64,000 nt of DNA from Sepioteuthis lessoniana. Taxonomy: Eukaryota; Mollusca; Cephalopoda; Myopsida; Loliginidae. The stretch lies in contig OY757939.1 of NCBI GenBank assembly GCA_963585895.1, positions 62,109,962 to 62,173,961 on the forward strand, written 5' to 3'. Every line of letters starts with the position of its first letter. The first letter of the stretch is position 1. Made by a program: the position numbers and the translations under genes. Below, one piece after another: positions 1-9,326 of this stretch. The notes under the pieces were generated by a model, which saw only the letters and a program-made list of their open reading frames with translations, was not told the DNA's origin and ran no database searches.

Positions 1-120
1 ATTATTCTCTGTATATTTTCATTAGGTTTTGCCCCAAAATATTTTTTTAATTCAAGTAAATGACACTAAAGAGATTTATCATCTTAAACATTTTTTGTTT
101 TTGCCCAAATTCTTATTTGT

Positions 121-357
121 GGGAAGTTCCCATGGTGTAGTGGGTAACATGCTGAATTGTGACATCCTAGTGAATTCAAACTTTAGTTGCACTATTAAAT
201 TCACTTTCACACTAATGCCCCTTTGGAAATGTATGAACCCCTTTATTTATCCAGCTAGGAGTTAAATAGTAGCACTACTGTCCTTCTGCAAAGATGACTT
301 TTAGCATTAAATAACCCATGAAGGTTGATATGGCATTAAACAAAGTAACCAAACCAA
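121..357 (+). repeat. SINE B copy (tRNA-like head, stem-loop tail)
   Basis: A tRNA-like head contains CCATGGTGTAGTGGGTAA, which fits a pol III A box, and a GTGAATTCAAAC stretch in the B-box place. The middle keeps the shared SINE phrase around TGAACCCCTTTAT. It ends with the paired GGCATTAAA...AACC / GGTT...ATGGC tail and AACCAAACC. At least eight relatives lie elsewhere in the window. There is no coding potential; it sits in the COQ7 intron. Confidence 0.75.
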
Positions 358-395
358 AGCAGATTCTTGTTCTTATAAAATCATCTTTTTAGTTG

Positions 396-1307
396 TAGAG
401 GTGTTTGTAATGTAATGGACACCGTTGTAGGAAAGGAACATGGTGATCCGAGTTCAAATCCTGGATGAGGCTATTTGCATTTCACATATCACTAATACCC
501 TTGGGAAAGGGATGAATCCAACTATTTTCTCTTCAGCTATGGGCCAATGTTAGGGCAGACTGAGCTCATTAACATTGGTTGGTTGGGTTTTATGGCATAT
601 CAACCCTTGTAGGTTATTTAACGCCAAATCTATTTTTATGCCAATAGTTCTATTTCAAACAATTCAGTTTAGCATGAGTACAAAGTTTAATTTTCAAAAA
701 CATTTTTATTTCAAGCTATTCAATTTATTCAAACAGTTCTTATTCAGTTAAGTATAAGTACAGAAATTCTATATTAAACAATTCAGTTTAGTGTAAGTAC
801 AGTTTCAATGTCAAAAACAGTTCCATTTCAAACAATTCAGTTTAGCACACAGTTTAAATGTAAGTACACAGTTTAATTGTCAAAAACATTTCTATTTCAA
901 GCTATTCAGTTTAGTCAAACAGTTCTGTTTAGCATAAGTATGCCGTTAGTTCTATTTAGCCCATAGATAGGGCCCTATCAGGCACTACCATTCCAGGTCA
1001 GAGTGGACCTGGGAGCAATGGCAATGAAGGGGTGCTCTGCATTCCCCAAAGCTCCAGCATCACTGGAACCTCACCATCAGATTGTTTAGCGTCATATCAG
1101 GACACTCATTGGGGAGTGGGGTCTTACCCTTCTGCAGAGGTGCAGTCGGTGTACTCTACAGCCCCCAGCCGACTGGGCAACTTTAACATTGGTATAGCAA
1201 CCAATGTAGATGAAGGAAAACTCTGAATTCAAACCTGTTAAACTCTGCTTAAAAATTGACCTTGCTTCGCATCCTGATCGTGTAGAGAGCTTGGTAAATG
1301 CATATAG
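396..1307 (+). repeat. SINE A copy split by a C1 element
   Basis: Positions 396-578 hold the tRNA-like head (B box GAGTTCAAATCC) and the first half of a SINE A. Positions 1183-1307 hold its second half, with AAACTCTGAATTCAAACCTG and ATTGACCTTG. The break is filled by a C1 element flanked by a duplicated TTAACATTGG. The SINE is therefore older than the C1 insertion. Confidence 0.8.
579..1182 (-). mobile_element. C1 element inserted in SINE A
   Basis: Read on the minus strand it has the head (GCCCAGTCGGCTGGGGG..., the CCTCTGCAGAAGGG block and the CAATCTGATGGTGAGGTTCC block), then degenerate repeats of the CTGTACTTATGCTAAACTGA type, then the GGCATTAAATAACC / GGTTGATATGCC stem-loop and AACCAACCAA. 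A direct repeat of about 10 bp, TTAACATTGG, flanks it, with the right copy at 1183-1192. That length fits retroposition better than cut-and-paste transposition. It encodes no recognisable protein. Confidence 0.8.
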
Positions 1308-1372
1308 AATTATTTTACATTTTCAGATTGAAGAACAAACTATAAGCCTAATTTGTAATATTTAAGTCAATG

Positions 1373-1906
1373 TGTTACATAGCCATGATATGGCTACGTG
1401 AAACATACATAGAATGTTCATAACATATATACATAGAACATAGGAACCCCAAAACACGAAAAACACTTACGACTTCTTAGTTCAGGTACGAAACATTTTA
1501 TTACCTTTTGAGTTTAAAGGTTCTTCGACATAAGGAGAAAGATACACATTCTTTCTATTCTGGATTTTTCATCTGTTCCCCATCTCGTGCGGCGCCCATA
1601 GCGTGCAAAATCGTCTAGCCTTTGTGAGCCTCTAAAAGTCAACCCTTCTCGTTCAGTGTCTTGTTCTCAACTCACTGACTTTTTCAAAATCCTCCATACA
1701 TGACGTCATTCACATCCACTGGTCAACCTTTCTATCTGGGATTTTTATTTTGACATCTGTGAGCAACACATCCTCCCCATGCACGCGTCAACACCTGTGC
1801 TCAAGTTTGCACCTAACTAACCCATGTGCTGAGCCGAAAGGTTCTCAGCCTAACTAAACCCAAAGGCAAGATATATAAAACAAAATCCCTCAGCCATTAT
1901 ATTACA
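1373..1906 (-). mobile_element. Solo LTR, family L1 (fossil)
   Basis: This 534-bp element starts TGTTACATAGCC and ends CCATTATATTACA on the plus strand, so it reads TG...CA on the minus strand. It is flanked by the 4-bp duplication AATG at 1369-1372 and 1907-1910. It aligns along its length with the element at 56767-57325, sharing the CTTATGTCGAAGAACC block and a TAATAAAA poly(A)-type signal. No internal coding region is attached. Family Gypsy or BEL/Pao cannot be decided from an LTR alone. Confidence 0.8.
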
Positions 1907-2027
1907 AATGTTAATTATTATTTTAGTAAGACAAATAATTTGATATATCACTGGGGGTGTAGATTTAGTGTGTAACTGGATTTATATTGAATATAATGTT
2001 TCTTTTTTTTTTTATATTTTTTAACAG

Positions 2028-2096
2028 ATAATTACAGAATTTCGAGATGATGAAATGCACCATTATGAAACTGGTCTGGAACATGATGCAGAAAAG
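2028..2096 (+). CDS. coq7: COQ7 (5-demethoxyubiquinone hydroxylase), penultimate exon
   Basis: The exon lies between TTTTTTAACAG and GTAAAT and encodes 23 residues, IITEFRDDEMHH then YETGLEHDAEK, in phase 0. This matches the conserved COQ7 block FRDEELEHHDTGLEHDAE. COQ7 is a diiron monooxygenase at the mitochondrial inner membrane that hydroxylates demethoxyubiquinone in coenzyme Q synthesis. The E-x-x-H iron-ligand motif is kept as EMHH. The usual second His of ELEHH is Tyr here. Upstream exons lie outside the window; the intron to the left is full of retroelements. Confidence 0.93.
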
Positions 2097-2815
2097 GTAA
2101 ATCTGTCAGTTTGATGATAAAAAAAAGAACTTTTTTCCATGACAATTTGTATGTAAATTAATGCATACTGATAATCTTAAAATTAGGCTAAGAAAGTCAG
2201 TCAGAAGAGAATTGGGCAGTCAAGAGGTTCGAAGAGTGGCTAGCAAACACCTGGAAGTGGGACAGGTGGCCCCCAGCAGACCCCACTTGAGAACCTCCTG
2301 TCAAAGAAGCAAAGAATTCCTGAATATGGAATCACAACGTGGTTAAAGAAAAGTTCAATAGGCAGCCCTTCGTCAGCTTGTGTCCACATCCTGTCTCTAT
2401 CTCACTCTTGCGGCCAGTTTCGACTCCTTCGAGTAATAAAGATGTGAGACATTTTTTTTTATAAAGAAATGCGTTATGGTCCTTCATTTATTTATTCCTT
2501 CATCATAGTATACAACAAATGTATTGCTAATAATACTATGTTGAGTCAAAAGTTTTGCAATATTTTGGTTACATGTGGCACAATCCAGCGACTCTGGATG
2601 CTTTTTGCCAAGGTCATGAAGGTGGCTGGACTATGAGATGCTGACCTCACCTAATACTCTCCAAGGTAAAAGAAAAAGTTCCAGGCATAGTGGTCTGTAA
2701 AGAAGGTAATACTGACAGTTTTCTGGATATAAAAAGATCTGTGGCTATTAATATCTGTCTAAAAAGTGTAACTATTGCCAACACCTTAGGCAAAATTCAC
2801 CTTATTTATTGCATG
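2097..2815. other. COQ7 last intron, 5' part
   Basis: Mostly unassigned. Positions 2160-2460 are less AT-rich, contain an AATAAAG near 2435 and have no homologue that I see in the window. They could be an old LTR piece or an alternative 3' exon. Around 2630-2760 there is a degraded mariner-like stretch, listed separately. Confidence 0.4.
2630..2760 (+). mobile_element. Degenerate mariner transposase fragment
   Basis: The stretch reads, across shifting frames, like the mariner block S-P-x-K-K-K-F...S-x-K-V-M-L-T-V-F-W-D: TGACCTCACCTAATACTC, AAGAAAAAGTTCCAGGCA, then TACTGACAGTTTTCTGG. It resembles the mariner derivative at 5539-6037. No terminal repeats were found, so this is a short fossil of a DNA transposon. 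Confidence 0.45.
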
Positions 2816-3325
2816 TTGGCTGGTTGGTTGCCAAATTCTGTTATATACACAAACATAAGTGAATAGTTTGTGGGTAACATTATTTTCAAATGAGCTAATT
2901 TATTTACACAGTTAAATGGTAACAAATATTCCTATCTAACTCTAAGAATTCTATTTAATATGAATCAGTTCTTTGTTCACAGTTACCGGGTTTCAAGTAT
3001 TTTTATTTAACATTAGTAATTCTATTTATCAAATATTCCTATCTAATACCAACAACTTGCACAGTTGTATGGTTTCAAATAACTAATAAGTAAAAGATTG
3101 AACAGTTCTATTTTGACCAACAGATGAGACTCTAACAGGTACTACCAACCTGGTCAGAGTGGACTTAGGAGTAATGGCAATGAATAGGTACTCCACATTC
3201 CACAAAACTCCAAGAGTGGAGTTTCACTATCAGATGCAATTTAGTGCCATACTCAAGACTCTCATTGGGGGCAGGTCTACAGAAGTTCAGTTGGTGTATG
3301 CTATAGCTCTAATCAACTAGGCAGT
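2816..3325 (-). mobile_element. C2 element copy
   Basis: On the minus strand it has a head with the GGTCCACT / TGGAGTTT blocks, a body with TTAACTGTGTAAATAAAT-type repeats, and a partly eroded tail near GGTTGGTTGCCAAATTC. Head, middle and tail order matches the other C2 copies. It lies in the last COQ7 intron. Confidence 0.65.
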
Positions 3326-3337
3326 TTATTAAAAGGC

Positions 3338-3368
3338 CCTCATATATATATATATATATATATATATA
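3338..3368. repeat. (AT)n microsatellite
   Basis: Alternating TA/AT run about 50 bases upstream of the COQ7 terminal exon acceptor. Confidence 0.9.
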
Positions 3369-3415
3369 ACAAGTTTGGCTATGTGAAATTGAATTTTTAT
3401 TTGTTTTAATTCTAG

Positions 3416-3493
3416 GCTCCATTTTACCGAACCCTGACACAAGTGATAAAGGTTGGCTGCAAAGGTGCTATTTGGTTATCTGAACGAATCTAA
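3416..3493 (+). CDS. coq7: COQ7, terminal exon
   Basis: After the acceptor TTTTAATTCTAG, phase 0, the exon encodes APFYRTLTQVIKVG then CKGAIWLSERI and stops with TAA. The human end is APAYAVLKSIIQAGCRVAIYLSERL, so the family's C-terminus is complete. The first exon residue A follows EK at the previous exon, giving the conserved DAE-x-AP junction. The VIKVGCK form is like invertebrate COQ7 proteins. No disabling change is visible in either exon. Confidence 0.94.
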   Translation, partial: APFYRTLTQVIKVGCKGAIWLSERI

Positions 3494-3549
3494 CTTTATT
3501 TAAGAAAAGGAATTCATATTTTTAATTAAGTTTTGGTGTACTTAGTATC

Positions 3550-3555
3550 AATAAA
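3550..3555 (+). terminator. COQ7 poly(A) signal
   Basis: A canonical AATAAA lies 57 bases after the COQ7 stop codon, followed by a T-rich tract at about 3580-3600 that could serve as the downstream element. Confidence 0.75.
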
Positions 3556-3649
3556 AAGTTGAATATAAAACCAGTCTCATTTTTTTTTCTTTTCTTGTTA
3601 AATTGTATTCAATATATATCTGTCATGCTTAGAAATGAAACTAATTCTC

Positions 3650-4155
3650 AACCCATAAAAGATATTTCTTCTTCATCATCATGATGGTGTGCTGAGAGCA
3701 CAGAGTTCCCTGTCTGTCTTGTCATCCATCCGTACCAATCATCACTCTTGGCTAATCCTGTAGATGGTATCAAGTGTCTGCACAGAGCTAATGAATGTAA
3801 GTTTTTGCTGCTCAACGAACATTGGCGTGTCCATGTGTTGGAGTTTCTCCTACATGTCTTGCTTGTCTTACTTGGATTGCTTGTAGGATGGGAGGTAAGT
3901 GACCATACAACCACTATTTTATAGAATACTGCTTCCAGGATTTGTTCAAAACAGTATGCAGCATCTTTGTGTAGTTCCCATCTAGCTTTTATTCCAGGCT
4001 TTTATTCGGGTCTAAGTGGTACTACCACACAGTACCACGTGACATCGCTACTGCTTGAAACAATTCCTGTTTTATTTTATCAAGGAGATCACATTTCCAT
4101 ATGGTTGTTAACCTGTCAATAAACAGTCTGTGTTTTACCTATGGGTATATTTGAA
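3650..4155 (-). mobile_element. RTE-type LINE 3' end, old copy
   Basis: The minus strand reads, with interruptions, LDGNYTKMLHTVLNKSW, then LYGHLPPILQAIQVRQARH, then ATCATGATGATGAAG at the 3' end. This is the C-terminal region of the same LINE class as 59886-61911 (LDGNYTRMLRAILNKSW, LYGHLPPITKTIQVRRTRH). The portion near 4060-4155 resembles the upstream KAWTAI..IWKSDL segment. It is much more diverged than the other copies, so it is an older insertion or a related subfamily. Confidence 0.7.
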
Positions 4156-4297
4156 TTGATCAGATATTGCTGCTGCAGTATATGAACTAAGAAAATTTAA
4201 CTATCACCTCACTTATCAGAGCTCACATAATCCGAAGGGCATCAGGCTTATCATTACATTAGCTATCTCATAGAGTCTTGAATAGCAGAATAATTAC

Positions 4298-4437
4298 CCC
4301 TGCAGAGGGCTAAGGCCCTACCAAAAAAATAGTATGACACTAAACTGCATCTGATGGTGAGGCTCCACTTCTAGAGCTGTGTAGAGTGTGAAGTCACTCC
4401 CTCATTGCCATTACTCCCAGGTCCACTCTTGAAGAAA
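4298..4437 (+). mobile_element. C3 element, head fragment
   Basis: Contains CCCCTGCAGAGGGCTAAG, GTATGACACTAAACTGCATC and CATTGCCATTACTCCCAGG in the order seen in C3 heads. It is cut off at the right by a SINE B. Confidence 0.65.
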
Positions 4438-4455
4438 GTATGAAACCAACTATTC

Positions 4456-4651
4456 TGACTGGTTTAGTTTCTTTGTTTAATGTATCAACCTTCATGGGTT
4501 ATTTAATGCCAAAGTTATTCTTGTAGAATAATAGTCGTGGTACTATTTAACCCACAGCAGGTGGGGGGGATAAAGGAGTTTATGACTCACTTAAACTCAC
4601 TTAATATGATGTTGCAGTTCAGCATGTTAACCATTGCACCATGGGGACTCC
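4456..4651 (-). repeat. SINE B copy
   Basis: Minus-strand SINE B: the tail is GGTTTAGTTTCTTTGTTTAA with CATGGGTTATTTAATGCC, and the head ends CCATTGCACCATGGGGACTC. Part of the middle is missing. Confidence 0.7.
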
Positions 4652-4696
4652 CAACTGTTACTCACTTTGAAGACCACTACTAAAAATATTTATATC

Positions 4697-4955
4697 ATTA
4701 AGAGTTTTCAGACTATTGTCTTCATCTTTATTGTTATTTCCACAACATTTCAGCCGATATGTTCTTCAGGTGTTTGTTGAACTTGGGAACCTACGCGGAA
4801 TCCACAGGGGTCGCCTGTTCTGATTCCATTAAGTATTCCTGTATTGTTGCTCAACTGCAGTCAGGATTGAACCGGCAACCGTCAGATGATTGTCTCCTTA
4901 TAAGCTTAGGGAACCAACGCCTATAACCGTTAGGCTATGTGTCCAGCTGGACAGT
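4697..4955 (-). repeat. SINE E copy (tRNA-like head)
   Basis: Read on the minus strand it starts GGACACATAGCCTAACGG, a good A box, and has a B box CGGTTCAATCC. The 3' half ends AACAATAAAGATGAAGACAA and TAGTCTGAAAACTC. A second, longer copy lies at 45828-46126. The tail resembles 3' regions of Penelope-related repeats, so a partner element of that class is possible. Confidence 0.65.
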
Positions 4956-5094
4956 TTAGAAGTGAAACACAAACAAGCTCATCAAGGATTTCAATTTGAT
5001 TACCTAATTTCAATTTCCAATAACAGTTCTGCTATTCGAGTATCCATGTGATAGCTAATGTAATGTTATTCAAGATATGATAAGATAGAGAGTA

Positions 5095-5382
5095 CATTTA
5101 CCCAAACCTCTCCACGCGTGCAGGATGTGACATGATCAATTTTTTAAGGGGACCTTAACAGGTTTGAATTCAGGTTTTTCTTTCTCCTAGACCAGTTTCC
5201 ATACCAAGGCTAAAGAGATCAGTCTGCCCTACCACATACTATTTACCTATAGTTGGAAAGAGAATAGTTGGATGCATACCTTTCCTAAGAGAAGAAGTGC
5301 TATATGAAATGAAAACAGTTTTGAACTAAGATTCAAACTTGGCTTGCCATGTCCATTTCTTGCGACTATTACACCACAAGCA
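5095..5382 (-). repeat. SINE A copy, full length
   Basis: Minus strand: from the head (AATAGTCGCAAGAAATGG) through the CTATTTACC / TAGGAGAAAG middle to the GGTTTGGGTAAATG 3' end. About 20% diverged from the copy at 17490-17780 by eye. Confidence 0.8.
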
Positions 5383-5538
5383 CCTGCAAGTTCTGATAGA
5401 CTAGAGTGAAGGTGTGGTTAGATTCTTTTTTTTTTTTTTTTTTTTGGAAAGATTGATTTATTTTAATGCCATGTCAACCTCTCTGGGGTTATTTTATGCT
5501 TAGAAGTTAGGGAATTGTGTTCATTCTACATTTATATA

Positions 5539-6037
5539 CGGGTCATTCAATAAATAAGGAATAGACAAACTGTTTACAATTGCACCTTTTTCAAGGAAAA
5601 TAGATACTTTCATGTCTCAGAAAATTGTTAGCATGATCTTCTTTACTGACTACTGTGCCTGGAATTTTTTCTTTACCAGAGAGTCAGTATATTTCTACTC
5701 AATGGACTGTCTTTTCAGCCCAGGTTCATCATGGCCAACTGATATTTTAACTAAAACATACTTCATACATATTACACATTCCTCTATAAATTTCACATAG
5801 TTAGCATTTCTCAGCCCTGAAAAATTGATGAGAGACTTCTGTTCAAACCTGGAGCACTCTGATTAATTTGCTGCCATATTGAATTGCCTCAAAACTAATA
5901 TTTTTGTGAGATTGAAATAATTTTTGCTATAAATCAATTCCAAACAATACAGAATTTACTTCTATGGGAAAAAATTCTGGAAAAAATATTTTTTTTTTTT
6001 TTCAAAAGAATTCATCTTATTTATTGAATGACCCTCA
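5539..6037 (-). mobile_element. Internally deleted mariner, about 500 bp
   Basis: Terminal inverted repeats of about 18 bp (GGGTCATTCAATAAATAAG and its complement) sit just inside TA dinucleotides at 5537-5538 and 6038-6039. The minus strand retains mariner transposase pieces, GHDEPGLKRQS and KKKFQAQ followed by a block like MLTIF. Both the DNA-binding region and the C-terminal catalytic part are missing, so it can only have moved with transposase from elsewhere. Confidence 0.75.
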
Positions 6038-6353
6038 TATTTACACTTATGTAGTTCTTTCTTAAAAGGTTTTATTGCATGCAGCTATATCATATCAAGT
6101 ATTCTTATCTAATACAAATAATTTGCACACAGTTGTATGGTTTCAAGTATTCCTATCTAATACTAATGATTATATAGTTTCATGTAACCACTTCCAGTAA
6201 CTCTTCTTAATACAATTTACAATTATATGGTATCAAGTTTTCCTACTGAATACAAATAATTTTTAAACAGATCTATTATATGGTACTTAATTGGTACTTC
6301 CACTCCAGGTCAGAGTGGAGCAAGGAGTAATGGCAATGAAGAGGTAATCCATG

Positions 6354-6990
6354 GTTTGGTTGTTAGGGTTTTATGGCATATCAACCTTTGTAGGTTATTT
6401 AATGCCAAATCCATTTTTAAACAAATAAACAATTCTATTTCAAACAATTCAATTTAGCATGTGTACAAAGTTTAATTGTCAAAAACATTTCTATTTCAAG
6501 CTATTCAGTTTAGTCAAACAGTTCTATAGATTTTCTTTACACACAGTTAAATTTCAAAACAGTGCTATATTAAACAATCCAGTTTAGTGTAACAACAATT
6601 TCAATGTCAAAAACAGTTCCATTTCAAACAATTCAGTTTAGCATTAGTACGCAGTTCAAGTCTAAATACACAGCTTAATTGTCCAAAACATTTCTATTTC
6701 AAACTATTCAGTTTTGTCAAACAGTTTTAATTAAAAAAATTCAGTTTAGCATAAGTATACTGTTAGTTCTATTTAACCTATAGATAGGGCCCGATCAGGT
6801 ACTACCATTCCGGGCCAGAGTGGACCTGGGAGCAATGGCAATAAAGGAGTGCTTCGTATTCCCCAGATCCCCTGCATCACTGGAACCTCACCATCAGATT
6901 GTTTAGTATCATATCCAGGACACTCATTGGGGGGTCTTACCCCTCTGCAGAGGTGCAGTCGGTGTATTCGATAGTCCCAGCCGACTGGGC
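6354..6990 (-). mobile_element. C1 element, first of three modules
   Basis: Complete C1 on the minus strand: tail stem-loop near 6370-6410, body of CAGTTTAATTGTCAAAAAC-type repeats, head ending CAGCCGACTGGGC at 6990. Confidence 0.75.
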
Positions 6991-7436
6991 AATACAGAGT
7001 TAAATGTCAAAATAGTTCTATTTCAGATAATTAAGTTTAGCACAAGTACACAGTTTAGATGTCAAAAATAGTTCTATTTCGAGCAATTCAGTTTAGCACA
7101 AGTATGCAGTTCAAATGTCAAAACAGTTCTATTTTAAACAATTCAGTTTAGCATAAATATGCAGTTTAAATGCAAAAAACAGTAAACACAAGAAACCACG
7201 GTTTAGTTCTATTCAACCCATAGATAGGACCCTTATCAGGTGCTACCACTCAAGGGCAGAGTGGACCTGGGAGCAATGGCAATAAAGGGACACTCCGCAT
7301 TCCCCAAAGCTCCAGCATTATTGTAGTCTCACCATCAGATTATTTAGTGTCATATCCAGGACACTTGTTTGGGGTCTTACCCCTCTGCATAGAAGCAGTT
7401 GGTGTATTCTACAGCCCCAGCCGACTGGGCAAAGAG
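6991..7436 (-). mobile_element. C1 module without tail
   Basis: Body and head of C1 directly abutting the head end of the preceding module, with no stem-loop tail. The same tail-less unit next to a tailed one is seen in the dimer at 34468-35483, so this looks like a head-to-tail multimer and not independent insertions. Confidence 0.65.
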
Positions 7437-7782
7437 CTTGGTTTTATGGCTCATCAACAATTGTAGTTTATCAATGCCAAATCTATTTTTATACATATAA
7501 ACAGTTCTATTTCAAACAATTCAGTTTAGTATGTGTAGTTTATTGTTTACACACAATTAAATGTCAAAACAGTTCTATTTCAAACAATTCACTTTGGTAT
7601 AACTACACAGTTTAGTTCTATTTGACCCTATTTGCAATGAAGAGGTACTTTGCATTCCCCAAAGTGCCTGCATTACTGGAGCCTCATGATCAGATTGTGT
7701 AGTATCATCTCCAGGACACTTGTTGGGAGAGTCTTATCCCTCTGCAGAGATGCAGAGATACAACCCCAGCCTACTGGGCAAT
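7437..7782 (-). mobile_element. C1 module, short body
   Basis: Starts with an eroded tail (GGTTTTATGGCTCATCAACA), has a reduced body and a head ending CAGCCTACTGGGC. It lies directly after the tail-less module. Confidence 0.65.
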
Positions 7783-8011
7783 CAAGGACTGTAACTTCAC
7801 CATAAGATGCAGTTTTGCATCATACCCTGGATACCCCTTTTTTTTGCTGGTGGGATATCACCTCTCAGCTGGGGAAACACTCAGCATATTCTAAACCCCA
7901 TTGACAGGGTGGATTATCATGGATAGTAAATACTTGTTTTTTATTGATTGAATACAACTCAACCGCTTACTTGTTTTGTTACCTGCATGTTGAAACTGAA
8001 GCTGTATATAT

Positions 8012-8302
8012 TTATATTTACCCAACCCCTCCGCTCGGGCAGGATATGACACAAGGTCAATTTTTAAGCGGAGTTTAACAGGTTTGAATTCAGAGTTTTT
8101 CCTTCTCCTAGACTAGTTGCCTCACCAAGGCTGAAGAACCTAGTCTGTCCTACTATTTACCCATAGCTGGAGGGAGAATAATTGGATTCATACCTTTCCC
8201 AAGAGTATTAGTGCTATGTGAAATGCAATCAGTCAGCTCCAGGATTTGAACTCGTATCGCTGTGTCCATATCCTGTGAGGATAACCATTACACCACTGGC
8301 AC
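8012..8302 (-). repeat. SINE A copy, full length with 15-bp TSD
   Basis: Flanked by the direct repeat TGAAGCTGTATATAT (about 7997-8011 and 8304-8318). The minus strand reads GTGCCAGTGGTGTAATGG at the head, GAGTTCAAATCC as B box, and GAGGGGTTGGGTAAATAT at the 3' end. The long duplication fits LINE-mediated insertion. Confidence 0.88.
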
Positions 8303-8419
8303 CTGAAGCTGTATATATCAAATGCCCATTCCTCTTCTTGGATGTTTTTGTGACAAATGGTCTCTCCTCTACAAAATGTCCTTTAACTCCATCTTTAAGT
8401 TAATTAGTCACAATCACAA

Positions 8420-9213
8420 TGGTTGGGTTTTATGGCATATCAACCTTTGTAGGTTATTTACTGCCAAATACAAACCTAAGATTTCTAAATGAATACATAG
8501 GTACACTGGGCCATTGGCCTAATGAGTAGAGGGTTTGCCAGTGGTCCGAGAGACCAGGGTTCAATCCCAGGTCAAATCATACCAAAGACTTTTAAAAAAA
8601 TGGTACTTGATGCTGCCTTGCTTAACACTCATCATTATAAAGTAGGGATCAAGGATAAAGTGGAGCAATCCAGGGAAAGGTGTAGTGCCCTCCCCTACAC
8701 CTCGGTGTAGTATCTTTTGAAAAGGGAGCCTTCAGGTCCCCCTTGAGTACAGTCACCAACTTTACTGACTTATATTGGTACATAATATTTAAAACGAGCC
8801 AGAGCTCATTTATTTGCACACAGTTAAATGGTTTCAAGTATTGCTATATAACACTAAAAATTCAATTTAACTGCAACTTGTTTGTACACAGTTAAATGAT
8901 TATACATATGATTCATACATATATATTAAATACATTTAATTTGTAAACATTTTGCTGATAACAATTTTAAACAAGATTGACCTCATTTTTCTTCATAGTT
9001 AAGTGATTTCAAGTATTTCTATCAAATACAGATCATTCTATTTATTTTAAATCATTTGTTTGCACACAGTTAAATGGTTTCAAGTATTCCTATGTAACAG
9101 TAACAATTTAACATCAGTCATTTGTTTGCACAAATTTAAAAAGATATGCATGATATGTAAGAGATTAGTTAGTCAGTAATTTCATTTTTACTTTTTAAGT
9201 GGATGTTTTGTAA
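8420..9213 (-). mobile_element. C2 element split by SINE D
   Basis: The tail is at 8420-8477 (TATGGCATATCAACCTTTG) and the body at 8780-9213 (TTTGCACACAGTTAAATGG repeats). SINE D separates them. The head is missing: a LINE 3' fragment begins where it should be. Confidence 0.6.
8508..8775 (+). repeat. SINE D copy (tRNA-like head)
   Basis: A box TGGCCTAATGAGTAGAGGG and B box GGGTTCAATCC are close to consensus. The body has ACCAAAGACT, GGAGCAATCCAGGGAAAGG and ACACCTCGGTGTAGTA, and it ends CCAACTTTACT. Two other copies, at 19049 and 43985, share the whole body. It is unrelated to SINE A or B outside the tRNA head. Confidence 0.8.
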
Positions 9214-9298
9214 GTCATCATCATCATGTCATGCCGCTAGCACGGATATCCCTGACCCTCTCTCTCGCCACTTCTCCCAATCGTTCATCGCCTCTGCG
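9214..9298 (-). mobile_element. RTE-type LINE 3' tip
   Basis: ATCATCATCATGTCATGCC at its left, then minus-strand coding for the end of the LINE protein (EAMNDWEKWRERV-like). It is a severely 5'-truncated copy of only about 85 bp. Confidence 0.7.
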
Positions 9299-9326
9299 TC
9301 AAATCCTGCTCATGTAGAGGGGTTGG
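9299..9326 (+). repeat. SINE A 3' tip
   Basis: TCAAATCCTGCTCATGTAGA followed by GGGGTTGG matches the last 28 bases of SINE A. It abuts the truncated end of the Tc1 element. Confidence 0.5.

Larger units (their letters stand above)
5448..7911 (-). mobile_element. C3 element carrying nested insertions
   Basis: The tail lies at 5448-5535 (CATGTCAACCTCTCTGGGG and TTATTTTATGC) and the body at 6045-6353. The head resumes at 7783-7911 (CACCATAAGATGCAGTTTTG and CCCCATTGACAGGGTGG). It is interrupted by a mariner derivative at 5539-6037 and by three C1 modules at 6354-7782. Joining the head across the C1 block restores the order seen in uninterrupted C3 heads such as 49872-50070. Confidence 0.65.

Noticed and set aside
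1032-1226. Open frames inside C1 elements (here and at 16621-16821, 32953-33144, 52925-53182) as small genes.
   Set aside because: They recur only because the C head recurs; they are not conserved as protein and differ in frame between copies.
5612-5800. Plus-strand frame of 62 codons as a gene.
   Set aside because: It is the antisense of mariner transposase remnants in the element 5539-6037.
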